Below, piece after piece: positions 52,494 through 64,000 of a DNA stretch of 64,000 nucleotides. The notes beneath the pieces are model-generated. The model searched no databases. It was not told the DNA's origin and saw only the letters and a list, made by a program, of their open reading frames with translations. The DNA is taken from positions 20,250,999-20,314,998 of the forward strand of contig NC_092565.1 in assembly GCF_037975245.1 (NCBI RefSeq), written 5' to 3'. Source of the DNA: Apostichopus japonicus (Eukaryota > Echinodermata > Holothuroidea > Aspidochirotida > Stichopodidae). Made by a program: the position numbers and the translations under genes. Numbering within the stretch: position 1 is the first letter of the stretch; each line of letters starts with the position of its first letter.

Positions 52494-52560
52494 TCAACGG
52501 GATTCGAACCAGTGACCTCTGGAACGGGATTCGAAACCAGTGACCTCTGGATTACGATAG
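52494..52560 (-). repeat. Duplicated tRNA T-arm-like fragment
   Basis: CGGGATTCGAACCAGTGACC and CGGGATTCGAAACCAGTGAC follow each other about 32 bases apart. On the minus strand each contains GGTT(T)CGAATCCCG, the T-arm / B box of tRNA-derived repeats. There is no complete tRNA fold. It lies immediately beside the hAT-type insertion, which may have landed in an older SINE. Confidence 0.4.
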
Positions 52561-53290
52561 AATACTGTCGGCATATTCCCTGCAGTCTTCCATTATTCAC
52601 TTACTGAGATAAATATATAAACTGTATACAGTTTACCGATTTGATAAGGGACCATCATCTGGGTATACGACTTGTCTACTGTATGTATACTGATATACTT
52701 GTGTACCGTCAGCCACACCAGGTAATTGTTGTACCACAGGACTCAGCAGTCAAGGACGTAGATAAGTTGGCTATCCCTCTTTATCAAGCTACAGAAAGAC
52801 CGTTTAAAATACTTCAGAATATATTGACTTCTTACTATCTTTGCTGTCTCTTTAATACTTAAATGTAGGGTAACAATTTAACTTCTTTAACGGAGAATAA
52901 AGAACACTTCTTTTTTGGCAAACGGATTATCTTACTATGGAAAAGCCTAGTCTTAAAGACATAAAGGTCATAAACTTAAGTCAAGTATAAAATAACTGCT
53001 TGTCCCTGTGTTCATTTTGCTTAATAAACCAGCTGAGCGAAACAGGCTTTAGTGTATAGCAGGAAATCGAATTTTGCTTTTACAACATTAAGACTTACAA
53101 TCCTCTTAAAAAGCTATTAAAGTACAAAGTTTATCGATCAGTTTAACTGGCGATCATGTCCTTATCCTCTGAAAGTCTAAATAATCTGATTTGTCAGCGC
53201 AAACTTCATTCTTCTACCCACTCAAATATTCGTTAACCAATTAAAAGCTGTTCCTCCTTTTGATTTTGTCGTTATCTATAGATTAATTCT

Positions 53291-53360
53291 CAGGGGTGGA
53301 TCCAGGGAGGGGTGGAGGAGTATAGGTGGACACCCTCCACCGTTTTTCATCCACACGCAA
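53291..53360. mobile_element. Possible truncated hAT-type terminus
   Basis: CAGGGGTGGATCCAGGGAGG resembles the 5' end of many non-autonomous hAT elements. I find no matching inverted end or target duplication in the next kilobase, so this is at most a fragment. Confidence 0.25.
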
Positions 53361-54187
53361 ACTTGAAACACTTTTAAAACACTACAACAGTGTACCGTTT
53401 CTTCTTGTTGTGAACCTGGTGGCTAGAGGACTTGTGAAGAAATAGTTCTCTTCCGGGAAACATCCCAGCTACATTAGACGGGTTTTTTCTTTGTTCTTAG
53501 CATTGTTGTCATCCGGGGGGGGGGGGGGACTAGGTATGGAGCAACCTCCTAGTATATTTTAAGCTACTCCTCGTTTGTGGTTTTTAAACTTCCATTCTTT
53601 TATGTTGCTTGACATCTTTACCCTTACCAATGTATTAATAATTATCAGTCTTTGTTCTTTTTAATAAAAGGTTTTAGCTAACCTGCAGGAGTCGATCAGA
53701 CTTGACAGCCCCCCCCCCCCCGCCACGCGCCAGAAACTATGTTACTTCTTGAAAGGCGAACAGGGTCGTCAAGCCTGGCCCTCTAACTTTTAGGTAATTA
53801 TCTGTACACAAGTTTTCCTTTCTCTTAGATGAGCAGTTTATAAACATGTTCCTAAATTCTGTCGATTTGAAGAACAACACACATGAGCAATCTTATGAAC
53901 GTAAACAATTGAATTGATATTTCTAGTTTACTGTTAAACAGTATAATGCATTGTTTCTCACATTATGCAAATATATAATTGGAACTTTACTTTACTTTAA
54001 TTTATAATTGGAACTCACAAAGTTTACAGAAATAAAAGCATTTATGAAAAAAAAACAAAAAAGAAAAGAAAAAACAATTATAACAATAATAAAGGTTTAA
54101 AACTTATGGAACTACTGCTACTACTACAGAGGACTGAAGAAGATAAAAACGTTTACTTTGTTTTGTCGCTTTTAAAAATTGAAGTTA

Positions 54188-54188
54188 C

Positions 54189-54227
<39 letters not shown>

Positions 54228-54240
54228 TATTATTATTATT
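54188..54240. repeat. TTA trinucleotide array
   Basis: About 17 copies of ATT with one TAC interruption, translating as poly-isoleucine in one frame; not a gene. Confidence 0.95.
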
Positions 54241-54645
54241 AAGCTATTTATTTTTGAGAGAACATTGACAGATTCTGGGAGTATGCGCCGAACATTCTTC
54301 TTAATAAGAAACTGTTCATTTATAAATAAAAGATTATCAGATATTAATTATCGTGCAGTTATTATTAATATTTAACTGTTTTTATGCATAATAAATGATG
54401 TGCATGCATGGAGAGAGAGAGGTGGTGAGATAAAATAGAAACTCCCTGAATAAAACAGAAAACAAAAATTTGAAAGAAATAAAAATGTCAAGTTTGTTTC
54501 ATAGACTATTACCCGACCGTAAAATAAAATTCTCTCTACAACCGTGCATTATCGCAATTTCGTTTTGGTATTGTTATTAATTTTCATATTTCTAATTGTT
54601 TTGCTTTTTGAAATTTAATCACAGCATCATTTTACCTTCAATAAC

Positions 54646-54688
54646 CGTATATATATATATATATATATACATATATTTATATATATAC

Positions 54689-54757
<69 letters not shown>
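54646..54757. repeat. TA array with CATA/TGTA interruptions
   Basis: About 110 bases of TA broken by ACAT, TTTA and GTAT blocks. Confidence 0.95.
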
Positions 54758-54759
<2 letters not shown>

Positions 54760-57700
54760 GACGGTGATTACTCCTGTAGGCGTATTTATATCAAGCAGTC
54801 TATTTGATACCCCTTCTTTTTTGTTTTATTTTCATTATTCACACATGCAGAGGGCAACTATAATAGCCTCGAAATAATACGACAAATTTATCCAATTATG
54901 TGCAGTTGATTTTGCTCTGTTCACCAAGGCTGTGTGCTGGTTGAGCGCTTGCGCGCTCTTTTTTTTTCGCCGACCATATGTCACAACATTCCTGTATTAT
55001 TTAGTTTCTTTTGTGGTTCTTGGCGGTATTGGAATATATCTCAACTCCATTTAGCTTTGACTACTTTACTCTTCCCCTCTTCTTTTTGCGAGATTTTCGC
55101 CTAAAACAATAAGGTACAAAGTCACACACACACACACATACATAGATATACATATATATTTATATATATAGTGTACGTGCTCATCGCCGAATCGTTTCGT
55201 AACTGAAGAACCATATTGGGTATTGTGTTTTAAAAGCATCTGACAATCCGAGATCTTAATATTGCGGCGGATGCCTGAGTGAAAGAGAAAGATAGAGAGG
55301 AGAAGTTAGAGTAAGTAACAATGAAAACACACTAAAGTGGTTAGGAAATCAAACGGAAGCCAGAGTTTCGGGAAAAGGAAGGAAGAAGTTGTAACGAGCT
55401 GGCGGAGATAAAAGAATGAGAATCCTTACTTTTTTTCTTCTCTTTTTACAAGAATAGGTCAGATGGAATTCCAAAACATCGATTAAAAAGTTCGCAGGAT
55501 AAGGTTAGATAATTCAATTAAACGTGAGGTGAAACCTAAGCTGACTTTAAAGGTGGTAGTTTGTTGATTTTTATCCACCAATAGAGTAGGACTATTTGTT
55601 TTGGTTTGAAAGTTATAAAAAGCAGGCAAGAGATGAAATTGAAAAGGAGAAAAAATAGGATAGAAACACTTTTAACTTAGGCAGAATTTTGAGTTGATTT
55701 TGGTGAAGGTTTTTATTACACTAGTCGAGTATGAAAATTTACTAAAAACAAAAGAATTCAATTCCTTGGTTGCCATTAGTCAAGTATTTCTGGGTGAGAA
55801 AGAAAACTAAACATGTATATGTACTGACAAGTTTATACATTAAGTGTGCGTGTGAGCGTGTTTTGTTGTTTTTGCTATAGTGTGATAAATATAATATAAT
55901 ATGAAAGTTCTTGGACGAAAGCCTTGTTTTGAGAATCGCATGAAATTGTTAATTTATTGTTAATTAAAGTTCATTTTGGAGAGGAAAACAAACGAAAGTA
56001 TATAGACGCTCTTAGCTTGATCAGTGGAACTTTTTTTTTCTAATTTATGTGCAACTTTGATAACATTTCTTGAAAATGGCGACTAGCTGATTGAAATTAT
56101 CATTGACATTACTATTTCTTGTACTGAAGTGAAGTGTGATATTTTGAAGCAAAATAAGAAATAAAATAAAGAATTAACTAATTATTTTTTTTTTGGTGTC
56201 TTTTTCTACCTGGGAATTAGAAGACCTTCGAAGCTGTCCTTAATTGCTTGAAGGAAACCCATTTGCCTATTCAAATGTTGCAGGGCTGTTAATTGTTTCT
56301 GGCAAGGTCGCGCTGATTTTAATGACGTGCAAGGAAAAGGTGATTGCACCATTGTGAATGTTAGATTTTACCATAGATGACAATAGTTGTAATTGTTCGC
56401 CATACTCCATTGTTTTCTAGCTTCGTGGTGTTCCTTTTCTCAGAGATCACAATAGCTTGATTGTCCACTGTATCAATTCTTCTCTTGTTTTGTGAAGAAA
56501 ATATTAATCCCCTGGGGTTAAAAGCAAAAGAAAAATGTAATTTTTCTTGTAAACATTACAAACAAGTTATTTACGAGCTAATGAACAAAAGTGGATTAAA
56601 AGAAATGTTTATTGTCTCTTAATAGTTTGAAAGTGTTTTCATATAGAAGCATGAATATTCAAAATGCCTGTATATAATAAACCTTTAAATCAAATAAAAT
56701 AATTTAAATAAATTTAAATAAATAATTTAAATAAATTAATGTTTTATTGAGAGTGACTTATTAAGAAAAAGTTAGATTTGGCAAAATAAATAATCAATCA
56801 ATTATTTAATTAATTCACCAATTCATTCGAGTAGTCTCAAATTCATCATAATTTACTACCACTTTGAGGAGACAACTTCCAAAAAACTTTGGTATTAGAA
56901 TCGATTGTAAGACAGTAACTCACAAATTTCCGACGTATTTGACCAATACTAGATACGGATTGTAAAGTTGTATTCAAATTAGCGATAAAAAAATCACCTG
57001 CTTCTTTTATTTAAATTTGTTTTCTTGCAAACTTCACAAATGACTTTGTGATGAAATGTTTACTTAGAAGATTTTGTGATCACAATTCAGCTATTGATCA
57101 GTTATTGCTTTGCATTTTAATAATAATTTCGTAAAAGACACATTTCTAGTACTTTCTCTTATTCCATATTTGTGTATAAAAGTTTCTGAAAACATGACAC
57201 TCCTTCTCCAACCATTTCTTCTCCCAGTTTTGCACCGATTGACCCAAACAAATAGTTAAGTTGGAGAAAGAGCAAAAGACCAATACTTGAACAAATTTTG
57301 TTCTCTTTATTTTATTTTGGTTTTTATTTTGGCTTGTTTGTTTGGGCTTCAAACACCGCTAGTATGGACGTTTGAAAATTTCAACACCTACACGTGATGT
57401 GCCCCCCCCCTATTTTTTTTTAAAAACTTTTTTGTAACAGTTTGTTTGCTTGTGTGCTTGTTCATCCGTTTTCATGTTCTACCTCCCCCCCCCCATACTT
57501 CTTATTTGCCCTAAGTAGTTTTTAAAGACAAACCATTGATTTTCCGAGTAAAATTTATAATACAAAGTCAACATATTGAACTCTCAACTTTACAAAAAAA
57601 AGGTTGAAAAATGATTAATCTTACTGAAATAACAAGCATTTCCTTTTCTCTATAAAGTTAACCTATTTTCTAAGGAATATGCAATACCAACAGTTCAATG

Positions 57701-60700
57701 CTTGTATATACATATACATCAGACTACATTAGCGGTTCGTATATACATATATAAAAGAGACTCCTGTATTGTACCATATACTGCGAAGCTGACAAACGGA
57801 CGTATGTTCTTATGCGCATGCTCGTCATATATGAGAAAGGCGCTTGACCGCTCTTACTATTAAAGACACACACCCCGCTGTGTCGATCTTATATAGTGGC
57901 ACGTGGCAACTATATTCAAATACAGTCGTCGTTATTGTTACTATTTACATCAATGGAATGAATGGGGATTGAACTGAAAAGAAAAGAAAAGAGGAGCCCA
58001 TTCTTCCGGAAACGAAAAAAAATAAATACTTGGACCAATTCCGGGAATATTGTTAATGTACATTCTTTTAGTTCTGAAATAACGAAGAGCGATTGAAAAA
58101 TAATTGGATCCGACCACTTGATAGAACAATGGAACACGCGTGTAACAATTACAGATTGGCGTTTCTTTCTTTTTTTCATTTTCTTTATTTGTCGTTATAG
58201 TCTATTGATACACGAGTGGCATAAACGCACCTTACGTCAATCACTGCAGAGTAAGCAATTAGCGGGGACTGCAATGTTGATGTGTGCTGGATGACGTCAC
58301 ATGAAAGATGATAGAAACACTGAGTAGGTGGCATAGGGCTGTGAATGGAATCTTCGTCATTGTTAAGATTTTTGCTTTTATTCTCACGGAAAGAAAATAA
58401 GATACAAGAAAAACAAAAAAAGATTTTTTTCTTTCCCATAAGTGTTGTCAACCAACCACAAATCGATTTTGGATTTTAAATGACAGATTTAATGAGCGAA
58501 TCGCTTCCTTTGTTCGCAAATTAGCTTTATTTACAATACAGAAAAGAAAAGGAAACAGGAAAGTAACTAGTCTCACGTACTAAAACAAAAAGTTACAAAA
58601 GTATCGTAGAATAAAGCACAATTATTCAATGTATCCCTTTAACGTAAAAAAAAAGCTTTGTTCTTTTCCGATCAGTATTTTAAATTGATTCTTTTCAAAC
58701 TATTGTTTTTATCAAGTTTCTGTTTCCGCTATTGTACTACGGTAGTCCAACAACTAACAAAGAAATATTTCTTGGGCATATAAATTTTCATGTCTTTAGT
58801 CTAAACAAAAGGAAAACGAAAGCGTTAAAACAAAAGGCGGGGTTAAGTGAAAGTGTCCATTGTTTACATCTTATTATCAGTTTGCAAATTCGGTGTCAAA
58901 TTTGTAAAAACAAAAATTCTGGGTAAATAATACCTATCATATCTAATTTGTGTATGTATGTGTGTGTGTGTCTCAGTAAAACTTAGCCGCAGTACAGCCA
59001 CATGACAGATTATTTTCTTAACTGAAACGAACAGTCAATATTTCACTAATGGTGTTTACCATGATTTCAACCGACTACTACATTAATTAAGTACTATAAA
59101 GATCCATATCGAAGTAAGTGGTAAGTTTGTGTCATCCCCGCCTAACTACCACCCCCCCCCCTCACCCCGGTCCTTTACCAAGACCTCGAACCTGAGTCGG
59201 GCACTGTTTGGTTGATCATTTTCGAAAAACCTATACCAATCACTAATCATCGTAAAATTTACAATAAGTTAGATCCATTTAACGGAAAACCCTTCCTATG
59301 AATTTGTTTTCATCAAGTGAGCTTTCCACTTTTATCTCATGATTTGAACTTTTTTGTAACTTGGCTATTCAAGGTATGGAATTTGATGTGTGTGTATGGG
59401 GGGGGGGGGCGTATTATTGAATCGCATAAAACAGGTCATCAACATCAAACCTGCACAGCTACTAAAAGCAGCTCTTTGAGTTTGGGTGGTCGGAAAAAAA
59501 ATCCAAATTTAATATAGGTAATTCTTAAAATAAGTTTGCGAAGAACCAACAACCAAGACATCCTTCACTGAAGACGTTTGCAACGAACTGAATGTAATTG
59601 AAGGAGTACTTAACGAATCTAATTCAAATCGCATCATTTTCGGATACTTTTCATAGTATGATATAAAAAACACATGTAAAAGCTCATTTTAAAATATGAA
59701 ACGTTTCCCCGCTTTTGCCTCATTATACAAATTGAAAAGTGACTATAAACAATCTAATGTGCTAACTTTGTAATGGAATTTTGACTTTGGACTAGCCTTC
59801 CAATATTTATCAATTTCAACTCAAGAAGGCTGCTTTAAGTTGTCAAGTGTGTAACTGATACCATGTTGTGTTTCTCTTCTCCAAATATTAAATAGCTAAA
59901 TCAGATCAAAAATATGTTACTGTTTCTTCAAATATTTCATAAGAAAAGAAGAAGAAGAAAAAAATGACCCGAACTGTAGAAAGTTTAATTTTTTATTTAT
60001 AATACATATTTGTCTGTCATGAAACCATTAAAAATGTCCTTTTTCGAACTACGATCAATAAAATCCCTTCGTAAACACAATTAGTTCTTTCTGTATTAAC
60101 CATGTCGTTACCATATTAACAGAACACACCTGTCGCCTACCCCACAGAGTCCCGAGAGAATTTAACTCCTTTTTTTCCCTTTTCTATCCTACTCCATTTT
60201 CGTTTCCATTTTGATTTTTGACATTCTCCTAAAACAGAAATTGTAACCTAAATAATACTTCAGTTTAGTTTCGTTTACGCAAACGTTTTGCTTTTTACCA
60301 ATATACAATAAATAAATATTTGACATTTCTGATCGAAACAGTCTCCAAAGTATTTTTGTCGACAAATCCGTCATAAATTCTTCTTTCTTTTTTTTTTCTT
60401 TGGTTAAAAACTTGGGGAAGGGTTCACGAAGTGTCCTACATTTTGTAACCGTGAGTTCTGACCGACGCATGATTTCTCCTGGGAGAGAAGAAACCTTTTT
60501 TCCCCTTTTACCACCAACCATATATCTAACAAATATTTATCAAAAAAAGCCGCAACCGTTGAAATCGATAATTTCTTATGTTATTCCGTTCACGGATCTG
60601 TAAAATTGTTAAGCTTTTGGACATTATCATACATACGTACACTAGCAACTATTGTACGGTTGAATTCTTTAGACTATAATGTGAAACTATCGCTTGCATT

Positions 60701-61379
60701 GCTTGCTGTTGTTGAAAAAAAAAAGCTATAAAAGGGAAAGACCCAGAAAAAATATCATTCCAAGCGAGGAAGCGATATCTTGGCCAAGTTTAAGAGTCGT
60801 TTCTTTCTTTCTGATAACAGAAAAGATTGAAATTAAGAAGACAAGCGAACAGACGTTGCCTTCTAAGAAAGTGCGTTCTTTTCTATAAAACTGATAGAAG
60901 AGATAGGGATAAAAACAGAAAGAAAGAAATCAGTTTCTTTTCTAAAAAACTAAAAGGAAAGAGAAAAAAAATAGAAATCAAGTTTTTTGGTTTGGTTTGT
61001 GAATATAGGTTGTCAAATAATTGTGAAAAAAAACTTTGAAATTAGATAGGCCTATTTATGAATGAATTGTTTCGAAATCTATAGTTTTATGTATATTATA
61101 TAGTAGGTGCATGTTTAGAAATCTAAGAATCAAATTGACGGTGTTATTAAAAAGAGGATTCCGTCATTGTAAGGAAACAATTTTCGTTCAATTTCATATG
61201 ATAACTTTAAGTAGAATTTTATTCTCAATATCTTAAAGTCCCCCCCCCCGCCCCACACATAAATATTGATATAATTATGTAATGTAGGCTATTGCGTCGT
61301 ACCACTTTATGTAACCATGCCTTGATGCTATCGTGATGCGTATATCAGAAAGTAAAATCTTCAAATATATTCTTCTGGT

Positions 61380-61480
61380 TGCTCGTGAGAGCGCCAAATC
61401 GATGGCGCTATTTCTTTGATAAAACCAGAGCCGTATATAGAGAGAGTTTGGCCAACCATGTAACCGATTTGGATTGGTCG
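61380..61480. promoter_or_regulatory. Promoter-like cluster: E2F-type palindrome, TATATA, inverted CCAAT
   Basis: Arms AGCGCCA (61390-61396) and TGGCGCT (61403-61409) form a perfect 7-base inverted repeat around AATCGA. The left arm contains GCGCCAAA, an E2F consensus. CCGTATATAG follows (TATATA at 61434-61439), and ATTGG, an inverted CCAAT box, lies at 61473-61477. The segment is GC-richer and CpG-richer than its surroundings. Direction is not decided: the TATA-like site to the right of the E2F palindrome would suit transcription to the right. No coding exon is recognised next to it. Confidence 0.35.
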
Positions 61481-61699
61481 AGAGGGAAAACGCCCACACA
61501 GGGTGGTAAAATAGGTCCACTTGAAAACTTTTTAGCAGGCGACACGCATACTCACAGTGTATAGACTATCGTTTGTGTACACGAAAAAAGTACGAAATTA
61601 TGAAAGAAATGGTGCTGGGGATGCTGCAATCGGTCAGAACATGGATATTGTTGTTTGATTTTCCGACTGGCCATAAAAGAAGAGGAATTTTTTGGAATT

Positions 61700-62420
61700 A
61701 GAAAGAACAAGATGGATATCTAATGAAAAAAAGTCTGTGTAGCCTAGGCCCATACTAGCCATAGGCCCTAGTGTAATACGAGTAATGTACAAGCAATGCG
61801 AGAATTTTACGTTCAGACTGATTTCTGTAATTACATGCATGGCTATTCTCTCTCGTTTTACGATCCACAAATTCGATTTCATTATGCCAGCTCTTCTAAT
61901 CATAGGCATGGCAGTTTCAGTCGCACATATAGTTATCCTAATTCCTAGTTATTGTATGCCTAGCCTAAAAAAGTATCACTTTTAGTTTAATGTAAAAGGG
62001 TGCGCTAGCCTCTAGGCATCACGTAAAGCCCTAATCCTTAGTTAAGCCCGAAGCATAAGTTAAGCCTGGGCTTAGTTAGACCTGGACCATTCTTGCTATT
62101 ACTACAACTGTTATAGCACATTACATAATATGGCACAGTATAAGGCCCAATTAAACAAGGTCTATGGAAAACAAAGTAGCCTAGGCCTAAACTAGTTAGG
62201 CTAGGTCTATACTCATTGGCAACTTGTGGGTTGTGTACACATACAGGCCTAATTATATAGACCCTTTTAGTATGCCATAAACAAGTGCCCAAATGGTTAA
62301 ATGATCTTGGTTTGTGTTAATTGTCAGCATTGGCCTAGACTTTTTAGGCTAACATGAATTCAGCCTAATTTTTTCTTCTTCAAAAGTATAGCCTAGGCCT
62401 TGGTTTAATTTGGATGCAGT
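61700..62420. repeat. Region dense in CCTAGGCC / TAGGCTAGG motifs
   Basis: AGCCTAGGCC-type motifs recur at least eight times (for example about 61740, 62178, 62200, 62243, 62330, 62390). They are not in register, so this is a dispersed motif cluster and not a tandem array. Similar motifs occur singly elsewhere (16628, 17645, 25231, 61051). As I recall, such motifs are common in echinoderm genomes. Confidence 0.4.
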
Positions 62421-64000
62421 CAACTATCATTTATCAAAGTTGCATCAGTACCTCCTTATTCCCTTAATTGACACCCACATTGACGACTGAAGTTAAAAAA
62501 AATCTTTTTAAATTATCTTTAGACAGTTAATTTTAACTCCCTGAATTTCAGGACTTTTTTTACAAATCAAAGGTGACATGTGCTCTGAAGAAAAACTCCT
62601 AACATAAAAAGCCACAGTTAGCAGACTGTGATAAAGACAAACCTGGTGACTACTAGACTGAAATCCAGTTCCTGCAACCACAGCAATAAAGTCTTTGTTT
62701 TAATCAATGCACTTGTGTGTTTGAAACTTTCAAATGGACACTCAATGGCAGTTGGTTAAGATATAAGGTTTTACCTTCATCATGGAGAGTTGAAGGGAAT
62801 CTGCCTCATCATCTGAATAATGGACTCAAGGATAGCAACAAATCATGATTGGATAATGATTTTGAGCAAGTAAATATCTGGCAATTTGAAAGCTTGTATT
62901 ATTTTTTTACATATTATTTAAGCTGTTTAGCTCACACACAAGCAAATGATCAAGTGACAACAACCGATGCAGTATATTTAAAGGTATTGAAGACTTGCCC
63001 TAAACCGCATGCCGCGCTCTGAAAAAGTTTACTTTCCGTTGCTTGCAAGTGAAGTTTTTTTTGTGTCGCTACAAAATGCAGACAGTAATGAAACCTGATA
63101 CCTTGTTATCTTTTATCTAGACCTGAGATGTCACACGCTGCTATGTGCACTGTGTTGTGGGTATTGACTGTGATGTTTGTATTGACTGTACACTAATGTC
63201 TATTTACAGATGGTAGCAAGCTGTGTGTGTATTTTCTGGGATCAATGGTGGTGTCTAACACTTCTGTTACACCGCATTCGAAACTAGGTCAGATAACCGG
63301 CATGAGACGTTTCTTTGTGCGGGAGTCTCCACACCCTTTAAGGAGAAGATTTATATCCCATTAATAGAGAAAGAATTATGTTTCAATTGGTAGCATGCAA
63401 CTTAAAATTTTGCAAACATTAGATACAATCAAACAATAACAAGGTTCATTTACAAGGTAATCTACTGCCCTTTATTTCACATTAGTCTGTCACATCAGAA
63501 GGTCACAGCTTTCAAAAATTATTCAAACAAACTCCCTTGATGGGTGCTTCGTTAGATTCCTGCAATTTTCAAGTTTATCAATGTAATAAGTTCTGAATGT
63601 GGCAATGTGGAGAAGCTTTGGGATAATCTGTGAATAAGACTGCCAGACTATCAACAAGATTCCACATCCATGCAACTCCAACTGCTTCCTTCACCTCCTT
63701 GCAGGTGTACCACATGTCCAAAAAAAAGTCAGCATTGGTTAATGTAATTAAAATCTGGCTTCCTCCTGAGCTGGCAAATACACATGAATTGTCAAGTACA
63801 GAGGTCAGTGTGAAACCACTGAAAGATCTTCTCAGCTTTCAAGAAAACAAAGACTTGAAGCCAAATTTACAGAGGCCACACTGATACCATTCCACTCTCA
63901 TAAGATGAAGGTACAGTATCACACACACTTCATTTTGCTTCTGCGATGCAGTGCCTGGTAGACTGTGAGGGTCACCCAATGGATGTTTTAACAACTGCCT
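62421..64000. other. Right edge: differently composed sequence, possible transcription-unit edge
   Basis: Less AT-biased and free of microsatellites and homopolymer G/C runs, unlike the previous 60 kb. AATAAA at 62685-62690 is followed within 20-35 bases by the GT-rich TGCACTTGTGTGTTTG, the arrangement of a plus-strand polyadenylation site. An 84-codon plus-strand frame (63630-63884) has fairly even amino-acid use (for example IKIWLPPELANTHELSS), but I do not recognise it. An acceptor-like CTCCTTGCAG|G ends at about 63704 within it. I do not call a gene. Confidence 0.25.

Larger units (their letters stand above)
52467..61370. other. Intergenic flank, no gene seen
   Basis: About 9 kb without a supportable gene. 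Contents: a duplicated tRNA-like T-arm (52496-52555), a possible hAT fragment start (53291), G/C runs (53515-53528, 53709-53721, 57485-57494, 59152-59161, 59398-59409, 61240-61249), a TTA array (54188-54240), a TA array (54646-54757), an NRF1-like TGCGCATGC (57813-57821), the near-palindrome TTAATCCCCTGGGGTTAA (around 56504-56521) and TGACGTCA at 58292. Open frames are short and lysine/phenylalanine-rich, as expected from composition. Confidence 0.6.

Noticed and set aside
52253-52607. 96- and 62-codon plus-strand frames
   Set aside because: They run from the hAT-type element through its C-rich end into the tRNA-like fragment; not a gene.
60189-60521. 110-codon minus-strand frame
   Set aside because: Lysine-rich with a poly-A-derived KEKKKKEE stretch; no motif and no splice support.
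61785-61985. 66-codon plus-strand frame with hydrophobic stretches like membrane segments
   Set aside because: Sits in the CCTAGGCC-rich repeat region, has no homologue that I recognise, and T-rich DNA yields hydrophobic frames by chance.

Overview
This is an AT-rich window of an animal nuclear genome. It is dominated by non-coding DNA and simple repeats, with one clearly recognisable gene. The dispersed TAGGCCTA / CCTAGGCC-type motifs, the long TA and poly-G/C tracts and the diverged but very recognisable protein suggest a marine invertebrate deuterostome. An echinoderm is the best guess, possibly a sea cucumber; this is inference from sequence style, not proof.

The gene is a Collier/Olf/EBF (COE) transcription factor on the minus strand. 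Its first four coding exons lie at 29092-28890, 9409-9253, 6469-6406 and 957-902. Splice sites and reading phase agree at every junction, giving residues 1-160 of a protein that starts MFGIQ. It holds the first part of the COE DNA-binding domain. The zinc knuckle, IPT/TIG and HLH parts must lie left of position 1. Introns are large: about 19.5 kb, 2.8 kb and 5.4 kb, plus an incomplete fourth. An acceptor-like site 8 bases upstream of the ATG and a strong donor at 30079/30078 suggest a spliced 5' leader. Its first exon or promoter may lie in the CpG-rich stretch 30.08-30.48 kb or further out near 31.2-31.6 kb.

From about 32 kb to 61 kb there is no gene I can support. This upstream flank holds a degenerate 39-bp tandem satellite (41.69-42.30 kb), a complete non-autonomous hAT-type element with 8-bp target duplications and an internal 137-bp triplication (51841-52458), tRNA-like repeat fragments, a 32-bp minisatellite, TA arrays, G-rich quadruplex-type tracts and many poly-C/poly-G runs. 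At 61.38-61.48 kb a compact E2F/CCAAT/TATA-like cluster looks like a promoter of something else. The last 1.5 kb has a different texture and may be an edge of another transcription unit.

I found no RNA gene, CRISPR array, or previously undescribed multi-gene system. The observations most worth checking are the excess of the palindrome TGACGTCA (13 copies counted), the pair of COE-like palindromes in the candidate COE leader, the COE N-terminal extension, the hAT element and the 39-bp satellite.
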